Source of the DNA: Aliikangiella marina
GTDB lineage: Bacteria > Pseudomonadota > Gammaproteobacteria > Enterobacterales > Kangiellaceae
NCBI RefSeq assembly: GCF_007004765.1
Contig: NZ_VIKR01000002.1
Span: 558,001 to 622,000 of the forward strand
Direction: 5' to 3'
Length of the DNA: 64,000 nucleotides
Both the position numbers and the translations under genes were made by a program. Under the pieces are notes generated by a model that searched no databases, was not told where the DNA came from, and saw only the letters and a list, made by a program, of their open reading frames with translations. This document shows, piece by piece, positions 8,313-17,676 of this stretch. Within the stretch, counting starts at the first letter, position 1. Each line of letters starts with the position of its first letter.

Positions 8313-11300
8313 ATGAAGATGAAATTTTCTCAATTATTTTTTGGAGCTCAGTCGATGTTTGATTCTAAAAAGCTATCGAGTTTGTTGGCGGCGCTCGTGT
8401 TAAGTATCAGTATTTTAGGTTGCGACGCTACCGACGATATTGAACAAGGTCAGATTTTATTAACCTGCGATGCGCCTTTGATTATTAATGATGCAGGAAA
8501 TGCTTGTGTCGATCGACCTCCGTTAGCCTGTCCCGCTCCACTGGTTGCTAACGCCGATAATACCGAATGCGTGGTCGGTGCCGATCCTAATGCACCAACC
8601 CCAACGGTCTTTCCAACCGAAAACCAAGCTATTTTGTATTACAACCGACCGCAAGATGCGTCTAACACGCCGGATGACTCAGTCTATGATGGTTATGTTC
8701 TTCACACATGGAACAACGAAGAATGCGATGCTTATGCTGAGCCTTATGATGCTTCAACTTGGGGTGAAGAGCATGATTTTGATGGCATCGATCCAAATTA
8801 TGGTGCCTATTGGATAGTCAACTTAAAGCCAGCGGATGAACGTGGTGATTGTGCGAACTTTATTATTCACATTGGAACCGATGATGCCGGTAAAGAACTT
8901 GGCGGAGGCGACTGGAAAATGAGCCTGATTCAAGACGACGCGGAATTCCAACGGGTTAATTTTACCATTTCTGGTTATCCTGCCGTCTTCGAATATCCGA
9001 TTACTTCATTAGGTGAGCTACCTTTGCAAGTGCAAGATTTCGCTGCTCACTGGATCGATGTGAATACCTTAGTTTGGGATATTGATGCAGCACTCGCTAC
9101 TGAAGTCAGGCTCCATCATTCGGCAACGGCGGATATCGAAGCGGATGATGATGGTAACTTGACTGGTGCAAGTATTGCTCTTACTCAAACGGCACTAACA
9201 CCTGAGCAAGAAGCGGCTTTTCCAATGTTTGCTGGTTGGGCTGTCTTCCAAGGTGAGTGGACAGCGGAAGACGCTAAGGGTGTTTTGAAAAATCAATTAG
9301 TACTTGCTGCTTATAATGCAGACGGACCTTATTTAGCAACCAATATCCAAGCGGCTAAAGCGCTGGATGCCGTGTATACCAGTGGGGAAGCCGATGCTGA
9401 TGAAGCGACTTTAGGTTTGGTTTATACCAGTGAGTCAATTGATGTTGCGATTTGGGCGCCAACAGCACAAGATGTCAAACTCAAAGTTTACGATGCAGAG
9501 AAAAATTTGACCGCGACACATGATATGTCGGAAGACGCCGCAACCGGTGTTTGGAGTTACGCTGCTGACCCAAGTATGGACAGAATGTTTTATCGGTTTG
9601 AGGTGACAGTTTATCATCCGCAAAATGATGCCATTGAAGTCGTGGAGGTTACAGACCCTTATTCAGTGAGTTTATCTACCAATGGCGACCATAGCCAGTT
9701 TGTTAACTTGGCCGATGAGGACCTCAAACCTGAGGGTTGGGACTCTCATACCGTTCCGACTATCGTTGACCCAGAAGATGCGGTGATTTTAGAAGGCCAC
9801 ATTAGAGACTTTAGTGCTCGGGATGAAAGTACCAGTGAGGCCAATCGCGGTAAGTATTTAGCATTTGCAGAAAGTGGTACTGCACCGGTGCAATATTTAC
9901 AAGATTTAGTTGCGGCTGGTGTTACTCATTTTCATATGTTACCAGCGAATGATATCGCAAGTATTAATGAAGATGCGTCAAGAATTGTTGACATCAACGA
10001 TACGGTCGCTGACTTATGTGCAGTGAATGAAAATGCGCAAGTTTGTAGTGATCTTGGAGCAACCAACACAACAGTTTTGCAAGATTTGTTTGAGAGCTAT
10101 CTTCCGTCTTCGGCGGACGCGCAAACGCTTGCCAACGACATGCGCGGATATGATTCGTTTAACTGGGGATATGACCCGGAACACTTCAATGTGCCTGATG
10201 GTATCTATGCCTCAGATCCTGATGGTGTTGCTCGTATTATTGAGATGCGTCAGATGAATCAAGCATTACATGAGTTGGGTTTAAGAGTTGTTTTGGATGT
10301 GGTGTACAACCATACCAATTCTGCGGGTCTGTATGAGAACTCGGTGTTTGATAAGGTAGTCCCTGGTTATTATCATCGCCGTGATCTCACTACAGGTGCC
10401 GTGCAACAATCAACTTGTTGCAATGATACTGCGCTTGAACATCGCATGATGGACAAGTTTATGAACGACTCGTTAGCAATTTGGACTGAACATTATAAAT
10501 TTGATGGATTCCGCTTTGATATTATGAGTCATGGCTCTGTCGAGCAAATGTTAGCGGCGCGCGATTCTGTGCAAGCTATCGACCCTGATAATTATTTTTA
10601 TGGTGAAGGCTGGTATCGCGGTGATGGCCGTGAAGATCAAGCGAACCAAAATAACATGGCAGGGAGTGAGGTAGCCACTTTCAATGATCGATTACGAGAA
10701 GGTGTTCGCACTGGTGCGCTATTTAATGCTGAAGGTAGTATGGCTGAGCAAGACGTTGTTAAACTAGGAATGGCCGGTACCTTAGCAAACTATGTTTTGG
10801 AAGGGTCAGGTGGCTCTGCCGCGACAGGCAGTAGTTTTTCGCGACCGGCTTATGGATTAGATCCTGCCGATGTTATTAACTATGTTTCAAAGCACGATAA
10901 CGAAACGCTTTGGGATCAAATGCAGTATGTCCTGCCGTTTGAAATGTCACTTGAGGATCGAGTTCGTTCACAAAACATCGCACAAGGCATTATGGTGATG
11001 AGCCAAGGGATTCCTTTCTTCCAATTCGGTGGAGATTTCTTACGCTCTAAGTCGATGGACCGCAACACTTATGATGCGGGTGATTGGTTTAACTTAGTTG
11101 ATTTCACCAAGAACAAAAATAACTGGAATGTCGGTTTACCTCTGGCGCAAGACAACCAAAATAATTGGGATACCATTGTTGGTTTATCGACTAGCCCGTT
11201 AACTCAAGCAAGCGCGAGTGATATGCAGTTTGCCTCGAGCGTTTTCCAAGAGTTCCTAAGCATTCGCCGTGACAGCAAGTTATTTAGGCTGACCACAGAA

Positions 11301-12662
11301 GCCGATATTTTAGCGCGTGTTGGGTTCCATAATTTGGGGAGTCGCCAAACTCAAGGTGTTATTGTGATGAGCATCGATGATGGTGTTGGCTTAACCGATT
11401 TGGACCCTGCCAATGATGCGATCGTTGTTGTTGTTAATGCTTCTGCGAATGATGTTTCACATACCGTGTTAACCGCGTCAGGCTTTAGTTTACATCCTAC
11501 CTTGGCCGCTTCAGTTGACGCGAGAGTTGCCTCAGCAAGTTTTAGCGAAGGTGAGGGTGAAGGTACTTTCAACGTCCCCGCAAGAACCATGGCAGTTTTT
11601 GTCAAAGCGCAAGGCGCCGAGCAAGGCGAAGGATTATCGGCTTATGCGACCTCTGGTGCACCTGATGTTGTGCCCTATGGTGATACTATCGTTTACCTTA
11701 GAGGTGATATGAATGGTTGGTCAACGAATGATGCATTTGAGTATTTAGGATATGGTGTTTATTCCGTTGCTGTCGACTTAACCGGTGGAACAACTTACAA
11801 CTTTAAGTTTGCTTCCGAAGATTGGTCGACGGTTAATTACGGGGCAACCTCTGGTGCTGATGCGGTTGTTACTGAGGGTGAAGATAAAATGCTTGCTCAA
11901 ACTAATGACAATTTGCAATTTACACCAGCGATCGATGCTACCTATCTATTCCAAGTTGATGCAAGTGAGTCGACAGCGCCAGTGCTTAACGTGGTGAACG
12001 AAGAGCCGTTTGTCGGAACAACTGTTTATCTGCGGGGCGATATGAATAGCTGGGGAACATCGACGCCTTTTAGCTATGATGGCGGAAGGATTTATACGGT
12101 ATCTGTTGACCTTACCGAAGGCACTTATAATTTCAAAGTTGCATCTGAAGATTGGAGTACGGTCAACTTTGGTGCGGAAAATGCGTCTGAAGCTGCCGTT
12201 GAGTTGGGTGTTGAAGAGTTGTTATTCCAAACGAACGATAATCTCAACATCACAATCCCAAGTGATGGTAGTTATGTCTTTATCTTTGATATGACTAACT
12301 TAGAACCTAAACTACGCGTCTTTGATCAACAGTTTTTTGGTGCAACGCCGGTATTCTTGCGTGGTAGCTTGAATGGTTGGGGTACAGATGATTTGTTTGC
12401 TTACAATGGTGACGGCACCTATAGTATCGATAAGGCCTTAACGGCAGGCGATTACGAGTTCAAGGTTGCTAGCGAAGATTGGTCAACGGTCAATTTCGGC
12501 GCACTAGATAGCGATTCTGCCGATGTTGATTTGGATGTGCCTGAGGCGCTTTTTGTCACCAACGATAACCTGAGAATTACCATTCCAAGTGATGGTAATT
12601 ACCGGTTTACGGTAACTGGGCCCGATGGCAGTGCGCCCTCTGTAACGGTTTCAGCTCAATAG
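8313..12662 (+). CDS. Lipoprotein pullulanase (GH13) with CBM41-like, CBM48-like and three C-terminal repeat domains
   Basis: 1449 residues. A second in-frame ATG at 8355 has GGAG 8 nt upstream and gives a textbook lipoprotein signal (MFDSKKLSSL to SILGC), so it may be the real start. After the lipid Cys come two short Cys-bearing repeats (CDAPLIIND, CPAPLVANAD), a pullulanase-associated domain (about 105-225), a CBM48-like domain (about 370-490) and the GH13 barrel. Predicted catalytic residues are Asp736 (FRFDIM), Glu765 (GEGW) and Asp862 (KHDNE). Three tandem domains of about 110 residues, each with YLRGDMN-like and ASEDWSTVN motifs, begin near 1126, 1235 and 1345. Function: cuts alpha-1,6 bonds of starch or pullulan, probably at the cell surface. 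Close coupling with the upstream receptor. Confidence 0.93.
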   Translation: MKMKFSQLFFGAQSMFDSKKLSSLLAALVLSISILGCDATDDIEQGQILLTCDAPLIINDAGNACVDRPPLACPAPLVANADNTECVVGADPNAPTPTVFPTENQAILYYNRPQDASNTPDDSVYDGYVLHTWNNEECDAYAEPYDASTWGEEHDFDGIDPNYGAYWIVNLKPADERGDCANFIIHIGTDDAGKELGGGDWKMSLIQDDAEFQRVNFTISGYPAVFEYPITSLGELPLQVQDFAAHWIDVNTLVWDIDAALATEVRLHHSATADIEADDDGNLTGASIALTQTALTPEQEAAFPMFAGWAVFQGEWTAEDAKGVLKNQLVLAAYNADGPYLATNIQAAKALDAVYTSGEADADEATLGLVYTSESIDVAIWAPTAQDVKLKVYDAEKNLTATHDMSEDAATGVWSYAADPSMDRMFYRFEVTVYHPQNDAIEVVEVTDPYSVSLSTNGDHSQFVNLADEDLKPEGWDSHTVPTIVDPEDAVILEGHIRDFSARDESTSEANRGKYLAFAESGTAPVQYLQDLVAAGVTHFHMLPANDIASINEDASRIVDINDTVADLCAVNENAQVCSDLGATNTTVLQDLFESYLPSSADAQTLANDMRGYDSFNWGYDPEHFNVPDGIYASDPDGVARIIEMRQMNQALHELGLRVVLDVVYNHTNSAGLYENSVFDKVVPGYYHRRDLTTGAVQQSTCCNDTALEHRMMDKFMNDSLAIWTEHYKFDGFRFDIMSHGSVEQMLAARDSVQAIDPDNYFYGEGWYRGDGREDQANQNNMAGSEVATFNDRLREGVRTGALFNAEGSMAEQDVVKLGMAGTLANYVLEGSGGSAATGSSFSRPAYGLDPADVINYVSKHDNETLWDQMQYVLPFEMSLEDRVRSQNIAQGIMVMSQGIPFFQFGGDFLRSKSMDRNTYDAGDWFNLVDFTKNKNNWNVGLPLAQDNQNNWDTIVGLSTSPLTQASASDMQFASSVFQEFLSIRRDSKLFRLTTEADILARVGFHNLGSRQTQGVIVMSIDDGVGLTDLDPANDAIVVVVNASANDVSHTVLTASGFSLHPTLAASVDARVASASFSEGEGEGTFNVPARTMAVFVKAQGAEQGEGLSAYATSGAPDVVPYGDTIVYLRGDMNGWSTNDAFEYLGYGVYSVAVDLTGGTTYNFKFASEDWSTVNYGATSGADAVVTEGEDKMLAQTNDNLQFTPAIDATYLFQVDASESTAPVLNVVNEEPFVGTTVYLRGDMNSWGTSTPFSYDGGRIYTVSVDLTEGTYNFKVASEDWSTVNFGAENASEAAVELGVEELLFQTNDNLNITIPSDGSYVFIFDMTNLEPKLRVFDQQFFGATPVFLRGSLNGWGTDDLFAYNGDGTYSIDKALTAGDYEFKVASEDWSTVNFGALDSDSADVDLDVPEALFVTNDNLRITIPSDGNYRFTVTGPDGSAPSVTVSAQ

Positions 12663-12693
12663 AAGACTACTCCCATAAGGTTTTCAATGGTTA

Positions 12694-12718
12694 CCGCCTG
12701 CTTGCAGGCGGTTTTTTT
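12694..12718 (+). terminator. Rho-independent terminator after pullulanase
   Basis: CCGCCTG (12694-12700) pairs with CAGGCGG (12705-12711) around a CTTG loop, followed by seven T. It ends the receptor-pullulanase transcript. Confidence 0.95.
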
Positions 12719-12809
12719 ATGTCTATTGAACGTTCGAGATCGCTTTGCAGAAATAGCTATCTCATTGATAAATATGAGTTAATTGGTTGAATGATGTTGA
12801 TTAGACAGT

Positions 12810-12823
12810 GAATACGTATGCAA
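12810..12823. promoter_or_regulatory. Putative LacI-family operator, TACGTA type, site 3
   Basis: GAATACGTATGCAA matches site 2 base for base over 14 positions. It lies about 90 bp before the candidate promoter of the downstream GH13/GH31 gene group. Confidence 0.7.
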
Positions 12824-12900
12824 AGTATTGAGTATCTACACGCTAGGAGTAGTATGAGAAATGAGCGAGCGGAAAAGTCAATTTTTTATTATGACACCGC

Positions 12901-12928
12901 TAGACAAAGAGATTTTTTTCTGTAGAAT
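12901..12928 (+). promoter_or_regulatory. Candidate sigma70 promoter for the cyclomaltodextrinase group
   Basis: TAGACA (12901-12906) and TAGAAT (12923-12928) each match their consensus at five of six positions and are 16 bp apart. The first strong start codon is at 13248, so the leader would be long. Confidence 0.5.
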
Positions 12929-13041
12929 GGAACTCATCAACGCATTTTAAAAGCCAGTCACCAAGTTAGCGTTTGAATGAAGTAAACAAGAAGTTAAAAG
13001 TTCAAAATCGTTGACTCGCTTTTATGACCAGTAGTGTCGCT

Positions 13042-13103
13042 CCGGGTTATTGGGTAAGCCCGGTTTTCGATAGCCGTCCAGCGCAAGCTGGACGGTTGAT
13101 CGA
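13042..13103 (+). ncRNA. Structured leader element: two adjacent hairpins
   Basis: First hairpin: CCGGGTTA (13042-13049) with TAAGCCCGG (13055-13063), one bulged G, followed by four T. Second: CCGTCCAGC (13074-13082), GCAA tetraloop, GCTGGACGG (13087-13095). This is a perfect 9-bp stem extended by TCGAT/ATCGA (13067-13071/13099-13103) across a small internal loop. Stable RNA folding is clear from the bases. Whether it is an attenuator, RNA stabiliser, small RNA or DNA element is not known; it matches no riboswitch I recognise. Confidence 0.5.
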
Positions 13104-13247
13104 TTAGCTTAAGGACGCTGTCTTAACAGTTACAATTCTATTAAGATAACCTTAAGCAAACCTGACCGCCCTGCTGCGAGAAGTCCACTCCCTGATAGTG
13201 AAATCTCTTTGACAACCAATAATAACTTGCGGCCAAAGAATCATTTC

Positions 13248-15122
13248 ATGACAAAAAAAAACGTTCTTTTTTATCTCATCATTTCATCCATTTTTATTAA
13301 TCCCGTTGCCTTTGCCGAAGTTAATCTCAGATCTGTAGAACCGCCTTCTTGGTGGGTTGGTATGAGTAGTCAAAAGCTTCAGTTAATGCTCCATGGAGAT
13401 AAGCTTGCTAATTATCAAGTCACTACCTCGTCGAATAGCTGGCAAATTGAATCCGTCGAAACCAGCGACAATGCCAATTACTTGTTCATCAATTTACGGA
13501 TAAACGACAATGCAAAAGCGGGAAACTATCCGCTTACATTGCGCAGCAAAGATGGCAAAGCGATACACACGATTAATTATTCGCTTAATCAACGAAGAAA
13601 AAACTCAGCTAATCGAGAAGGGTTTAACTCATCAGATGTGATTTATTTAATTACCCCAGATCGTTTCGTTAATGGCGATTATTCCAATGATACCGTTGCT
13701 AGTCTCAGCGAAGGGATTAACCGTGAATATGAAGGGGGGCGATATGGTGGTGATATCCAAGGGATTATTGACAGTCTCGACTTCATCGAGTCTGTTGGTT
13801 ACACCCAAATTTGGTTAAATCCGGTACTCGAAAACGCGCAAGAGAAATATTCCTACCATGGTTACTCGACCACTGATTATTATCAGGTTGATGAGCGATT
13901 TGGTAGCAATGAGTTATACCGAGAACTATCGTCTAAAGCGAAACAAAAAGGTATTGGTCTAATCAAAGACATTATTTTAAATCATATTGGATCGGGACAT
14001 CCGTGGATGAGAGATATGCCCAACAACGATTGGATCAATCACGGCACTCAATTTGTATCGACCAATCATCGGCGGGAGTCTTTGCACGATCCCTACGGTA
14101 CCGAGGAAGACAGGGAAGGAATGGCCAGTGGTTGGTTTGTTCCGACTATGCCGGATTTAAATCAGCGTAATGAAAAACTCGCCACCTATTTGATTCAAAA
14201 CTCAATTTGGTGGGTAGAGTATGCCGATCTGTCTGGGATCCGCTTGGATACTTACCCCTATCCGGATAAAGACTTCCTAACCCGTTATACTCGTGAAGTG
14301 ATGGCTGAATACCCTAATTTAAATATTGTTGGTGAAGAATGGAGCCTAAACCCAATCACCGTCGCTTACTGGCAAAAAGGCAAACAACGGCATGATAACT
14401 ATGAATCCTATTTACGCTCTGTGATGGATTTTCCTCTGCAAGATGCGGTCGTTAAAGGATTAAAAGAAAAGGAATCTTGGTCCGATGGGATTACTAAAAT
14501 CTATCAAACCTTAGCGACAGATTTTGTCTATGCTCACCCTGAAGAATTAGTCATTTTTCCAGATAACCATGATATGAGCAGAATTCATACGCAATTGGAC
14601 CACGATCCTAAGCTGACCAAAATGGCCCTGGCTTTCTTTGCGACAACTCGCGGTATTCCGCAAATATTTTATGGGACCGAAGTATTGATGGATAATCCGG
14701 GGACCGACTCCCATGGCATTATTCGAAGCGAATTTCCTGGTGGGTGGAAGGACCACCAGGCGAGCGCATTGACTGGTAAAGGGTTAAGCCCCGATGCTAA
14801 ATCAATGCTGGAATTTACCAGAAAATTATTCACATGGAGAAAAAGCAATCCTTTGATTCATAATGGCAAATTGACTCATTATGCCCCTCAAGATGGTGTG
14901 TATGTGTATTTTAGGACTCGTGAAAGTAAAGCGCATCAATCGTATAAGCAAGTAATGGTTATTATGAATAAGAATGATCAGGACACTGAAGTGAAACTTG
15001 AGCGGTTTAACAAAATGCTTGGAAACGCAACGCGCGCAACGAATATTATTTCGGGACAAGATTACATTCTTAAAGATACTATCATGTTGCCGAGCAAAAC
15101 GGCGCTGGTTTTAGAATTTTAG
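13248..15122 (+). CDS. Periplasmic cyclomaltodextrinase/neopullulanase-like GH13 enzyme
   Basis: The frame extends upstream to a TTG at 13209, but the ATG at 13248 gives a clean signal peptide (MTKKNVLFYLIISS to PVAFA, 23 residues) and is preferred. The N-terminal domain beginning VEPPSWWVGM matches the cyclomaltodextrinase N domain (PF09087). The GH13 barrel follows with predicted nucleophile Asp334 (IRLDTYPYP), acid/base Glu363 (VGEEW) and Asp442 (PDNHDMSR), then a C-terminal beta domain. 624 residues, normal for the family. It would hydrolyse cyclodextrins, linear maltodextrins or pullulan in the periplasm after import. It is first in a plus-strand group with GH31, GH13 and esterase genes. 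Confidence 0.9.
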   Translation: MTKKNVLFYLIISSIFINPVAFAEVNLRSVEPPSWWVGMSSQKLQLMLHGDKLANYQVTTSSNSWQIESVETSDNANYLFINLRINDNAKAGNYPLTLRSKDGKAIHTINYSLNQRRKNSANREGFNSSDVIYLITPDRFVNGDYSNDTVASLSEGINREYEGGRYGGDIQGIIDSLDFIESVGYTQIWLNPVLENAQEKYSYHGYSTTDYYQVDERFGSNELYRELSSKAKQKGIGLIKDIILNHIGSGHPWMRDMPNNDWINHGTQFVSTNHRRESLHDPYGTEEDREGMASGWFVPTMPDLNQRNEKLATYLIQNSIWWVEYADLSGIRLDTYPYPDKDFLTRYTREVMAEYPNLNIVGEEWSLNPITVAYWQKGKQRHDNYESYLRSVMDFPLQDAVVKGLKEKESWSDGITKIYQTLATDFVYAHPEELVIFPDNHDMSRIHTQLDHDPKLTKMALAFFATTRGIPQIFYGTEVLMDNPGTDSHGIIRSEFPGGWKDHQASALTGKGLSPDAKSMLEFTRKLFTWRKSNPLIHNGKLTHYAPQDGVYVYFRTRESKAHQSYKQVMVIMNKNDQDTEVKLERFNKMLGNATRATNIISGQDYILKDTIMLPSKTALVLEF

Positions 15123-15212
15123 CCTTCACAACACTTAATATCATTAACCAAGTAAAATGATGGATAGAGCCCTAGTGAATCCAGCGATAATAAGAATTAG
15201 GAAATTGAATTT

Positions 15213-17654
15213 ATGGTAATGCAGTTAATTCGACAAAGCCAATTATTGAAACTAGTCGGTTTTATTTATCTTGTTCTCGTTTTATCAGCGTGCCAAAGTT
15301 TTCTCAGCGAAAATCCATATCGCTATTTAAGTCACGAAATCAATGACACAGCTTTAATCATTACAACGCCCGCTGGTAAAGTAGAGTATCGAACCTACGC
15401 TAATGATACGATTGAAGTTGTTTACCCGAACCAAGAAACCCAGTTACCTTCCTTCGCGAAACAACCGGCTTTGCAATCGAACAAGCCAACGGTCACTGTT
15501 TCGGAGGCGGAGATTCAGCTAATCAATGGTGATATTCGAGCGGTGATTACTAAAGATAATTTATCGACTTTATATTATCGCGACGAATCGTTACTTACTC
15601 AGCAGATCGCCTTCGCCCAAGACGCAGAAAAACTCGCTTTTGATTTTAAGTTAATGAACGATGAAAAAATTATGGGCGGTGGGCAGCGAGTGTTAGGGAT
15701 GGACCGTCGCGGGCATCGGCTGCCACTTTATAACAAAGCTGATTATGGATATACCACGCATTCGACACAAATGTACTATAGCTTACCGGTGGTCATGTCA
15801 GATCGGAAATATGCGATAGTGTTTGATAATACAGCAAGTGGCTACCTCGATATTGGCCATTCTAATTCGGAACGACTGACGCTTGAAGCCATCGGCGGAA
15901 GAAGTAGTTATATCTTTATTGCCGGAGATTCCTATCCAAGTTTGGTGAGCAATTATGTTGAGATTACCGGAAAACAGCCCATGCCGCCAAGGTGGGCGTT
16001 CGGCAATCATGCCTCTCGTTTCGGTTATAAAACTGAAGCGCAAGTTAGAGAAACCATCAATAAATACCTCACCGAAGATTTTCCAGTCGATAGTGTGATA
16101 ATTGATCTTTATTGGTTTGGTCCGGATATCAAAGGACATATGGGAAATTTAGATTGGGATAAGGAGGCCTTTCCAACCCCGCAAAAAATGATCGCTGATT
16201 TAAAAGCTAAAGGCGTTAAAACCATATTGATTACTGAACCTTTTATTTTGAGTACCTCAAAAAGGTGGCAAGACGCTGTTGATCATAAAGTACTCGCTAA
16301 AGATGCTACTGGCGAGCCGAGACGCTTTGATTTTTACTTCGGTAATACCGGATTAGTGGATGTTTTTGACGAAAATGCTCAGGCATGGTTTTGGGATATT
16401 TATCAAGGTTTATTTGCCCAAGGTGTCGCAGGTACTTGGGGCGATCTTGGAGAGCCTGAAGTTCACCCGGACGATTCAGTACACTTTATTTCAGAAATTG
16501 CAACACAAGTTAGAGGTGACCGAGTGCATAATGCCTATGGGCATGAATGGGCAAAACTCGTCTATGAAAAACAAAGACAACTGCAACCCAATAGTCGACC
16601 ATTTATAATGATGCGCTCGGGGTTTGCGGGTTCTCAACGCTTTGGAATGATTCCATGGACTGGTGACGTATCCCGATCATGGGGAGGCCTAAAGCCCCAA
16701 GTCGAACTCAGTTTGCAGATGGGAATGATGGGGCTCGCATACACCCACTCGGATTTAGGCGGATTTGCTGGTGGCGAAACTTTTGATAAAGAAATGTATA
16801 TTCGCTGGCTTCAATATGGCGTTTTTCAACCGGTATACCGGCCACACGCGCAAGACAATATTGCACCTGAACCGATATTTCATGACCCAGAAACCAAGGC
16901 TATTACCAGGGAGTTTATTAAGCTTCGTTATCAACTCTTGCCCTACAATTATACCTTGGCTTATGAAAACTCAACCTCAGGCATGCCACTTATGCGTCCT
17001 TTGATGTTTGAGGATGAGTCGGACGAATCACTGTTTCATGAAAAGTCATCTTATCTATGGGGAGATGCGTTTTTAGTTTCTCCTGTGACGAGTGCTGGTG
17101 TGAGTGAGCATACAATGCGTGTACCGAAAGGAATTTGGTTTGATTATTGGAATGGCTCACGATATCAGGGTGGGAAAAATATTACTGTACCCACTAACTT
17201 GAATATTTTACCGGTCCTTGTCCGGGCTGGTTCGTTTATACCGATGACCGATGTTGTGAGTACAACTGAACAATACTCCAGCGAAAATTTAACCCTTCAT
17301 TATTACTTTGATGATTCAGTCAATCAAAGTTCAGGCCAGATGTATGAAGATGATGGAGAGTCGTTTGCCGCAATAGCAAATCGGGCCTATGACCTGCTGA
17401 AGTTTAACGCCCAAAATACCAATGACTATTTGGACTTTGATTTAAAACGTGAAGGTAGCGGCTACCCTGATATGCCAGAGAGTCGTCAAATATCGTTGGT
17501 CATTCACAACTGGAAGCAATCTCCAGAGTCAGTGAGTTTACAAGGATTAGATTTACCGCAAGAAAATATTATTTACGCTGCAGAAAGCGACATCTTAACG
17601 ATCAAGTTTGACTGGTCTGAGAAAAAACTAAATTTAAATATTAAAAAGAAATAA
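15213..17654 (+). CDS. GH31 alpha-glucosidase or oligosaccharide 4-alpha-glucosyltransferase, lipoprotein
   Basis: 813 residues with a lipoprotein signal (VLVLSAC lipobox) implying attachment to a membrane facing the periplasm or outside. GH31 hallmarks: nucleophile Asp411 in TWGDLGEPE, and acid/base Asp485 in the stretch RSGFAGSQR...WTGD. Length and the GDLGEPE form of the nucleophile motif recall the Cellvibrio japonicus Agd31B transglucosylase type (from memory, not compared by search), so transfer rather than hydrolysis is possible. It follows the cyclomaltodextrinase gene by 90 bp and precedes the next GH13 gene by 22 bp, consistent with one operon. Substrate probably maltose and short maltodextrins. 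Confidence 0.9.
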   Translation: MVMQLIRQSQLLKLVGFIYLVLVLSACQSFLSENPYRYLSHEINDTALIITTPAGKVEYRTYANDTIEVVYPNQETQLPSFAKQPALQSNKPTVTVSEAEIQLINGDIRAVITKDNLSTLYYRDESLLTQQIAFAQDAEKLAFDFKLMNDEKIMGGGQRVLGMDRRGHRLPLYNKADYGYTTHSTQMYYSLPVVMSDRKYAIVFDNTASGYLDIGHSNSERLTLEAIGGRSSYIFIAGDSYPSLVSNYVEITGKQPMPPRWAFGNHASRFGYKTEAQVRETINKYLTEDFPVDSVIIDLYWFGPDIKGHMGNLDWDKEAFPTPQKMIADLKAKGVKTILITEPFILSTSKRWQDAVDHKVLAKDATGEPRRFDFYFGNTGLVDVFDENAQAWFWDIYQGLFAQGVAGTWGDLGEPEVHPDDSVHFISEIATQVRGDRVHNAYGHEWAKLVYEKQRQLQPNSRPFIMMRSGFAGSQRFGMIPWTGDVSRSWGGLKPQVELSLQMGMMGLAYTHSDLGGFAGGETFDKEMYIRWLQYGVFQPVYRPHAQDNIAPEPIFHDPETKAITREFIKLRYQLLPYNYTLAYENSTSGMPLMRPLMFEDESDESLFHEKSSYLWGDAFLVSPVTSAGVSEHTMRVPKGIWFDYWNGSRYQGGKNITVPTNLNILPVLVRAGSFIPMTDVVSTTEQYSSENLTLHYYFDDSVNQSSGQMYEDDGESFAAIANRAYDLLKFNAQNTNDYLDFDLKREGSGYPDMPESRQISLVIHNWKQSPESVSLQGLDLPQENIIYAAESDILTIKFDWSEKKLNLNIKKK

Positions 17655-17676
17655 TGTTTGTTAAAGGAACAAGCTA

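Larger units (their letters stand above)
12719..13247. other. Long leader/intergenic region before the cyclomaltodextrinase group
   Basis: About 530 bp without a supported gene. It contains, in order, a TACGTA-type operator (12810), a good sigma70-like promoter (12901-12928) and two hairpins (13042-13063, 13067-13103). A transcript from the promoter would carry an untranslated leader of about 310 nt. Confidence 0.65.

Noticed and set aside
13042-13103. Known riboswitch or T-box
   Set aside because: No conserved ligand-binding core that I recognise; kept only as an unclassified structured element.
13209-13247. TTG start giving a 13-residue longer cyclomaltodextrinase
   Set aside because: No ribosome-binding site, and the extension would bury the signal peptide; ATG 13248 preferred.
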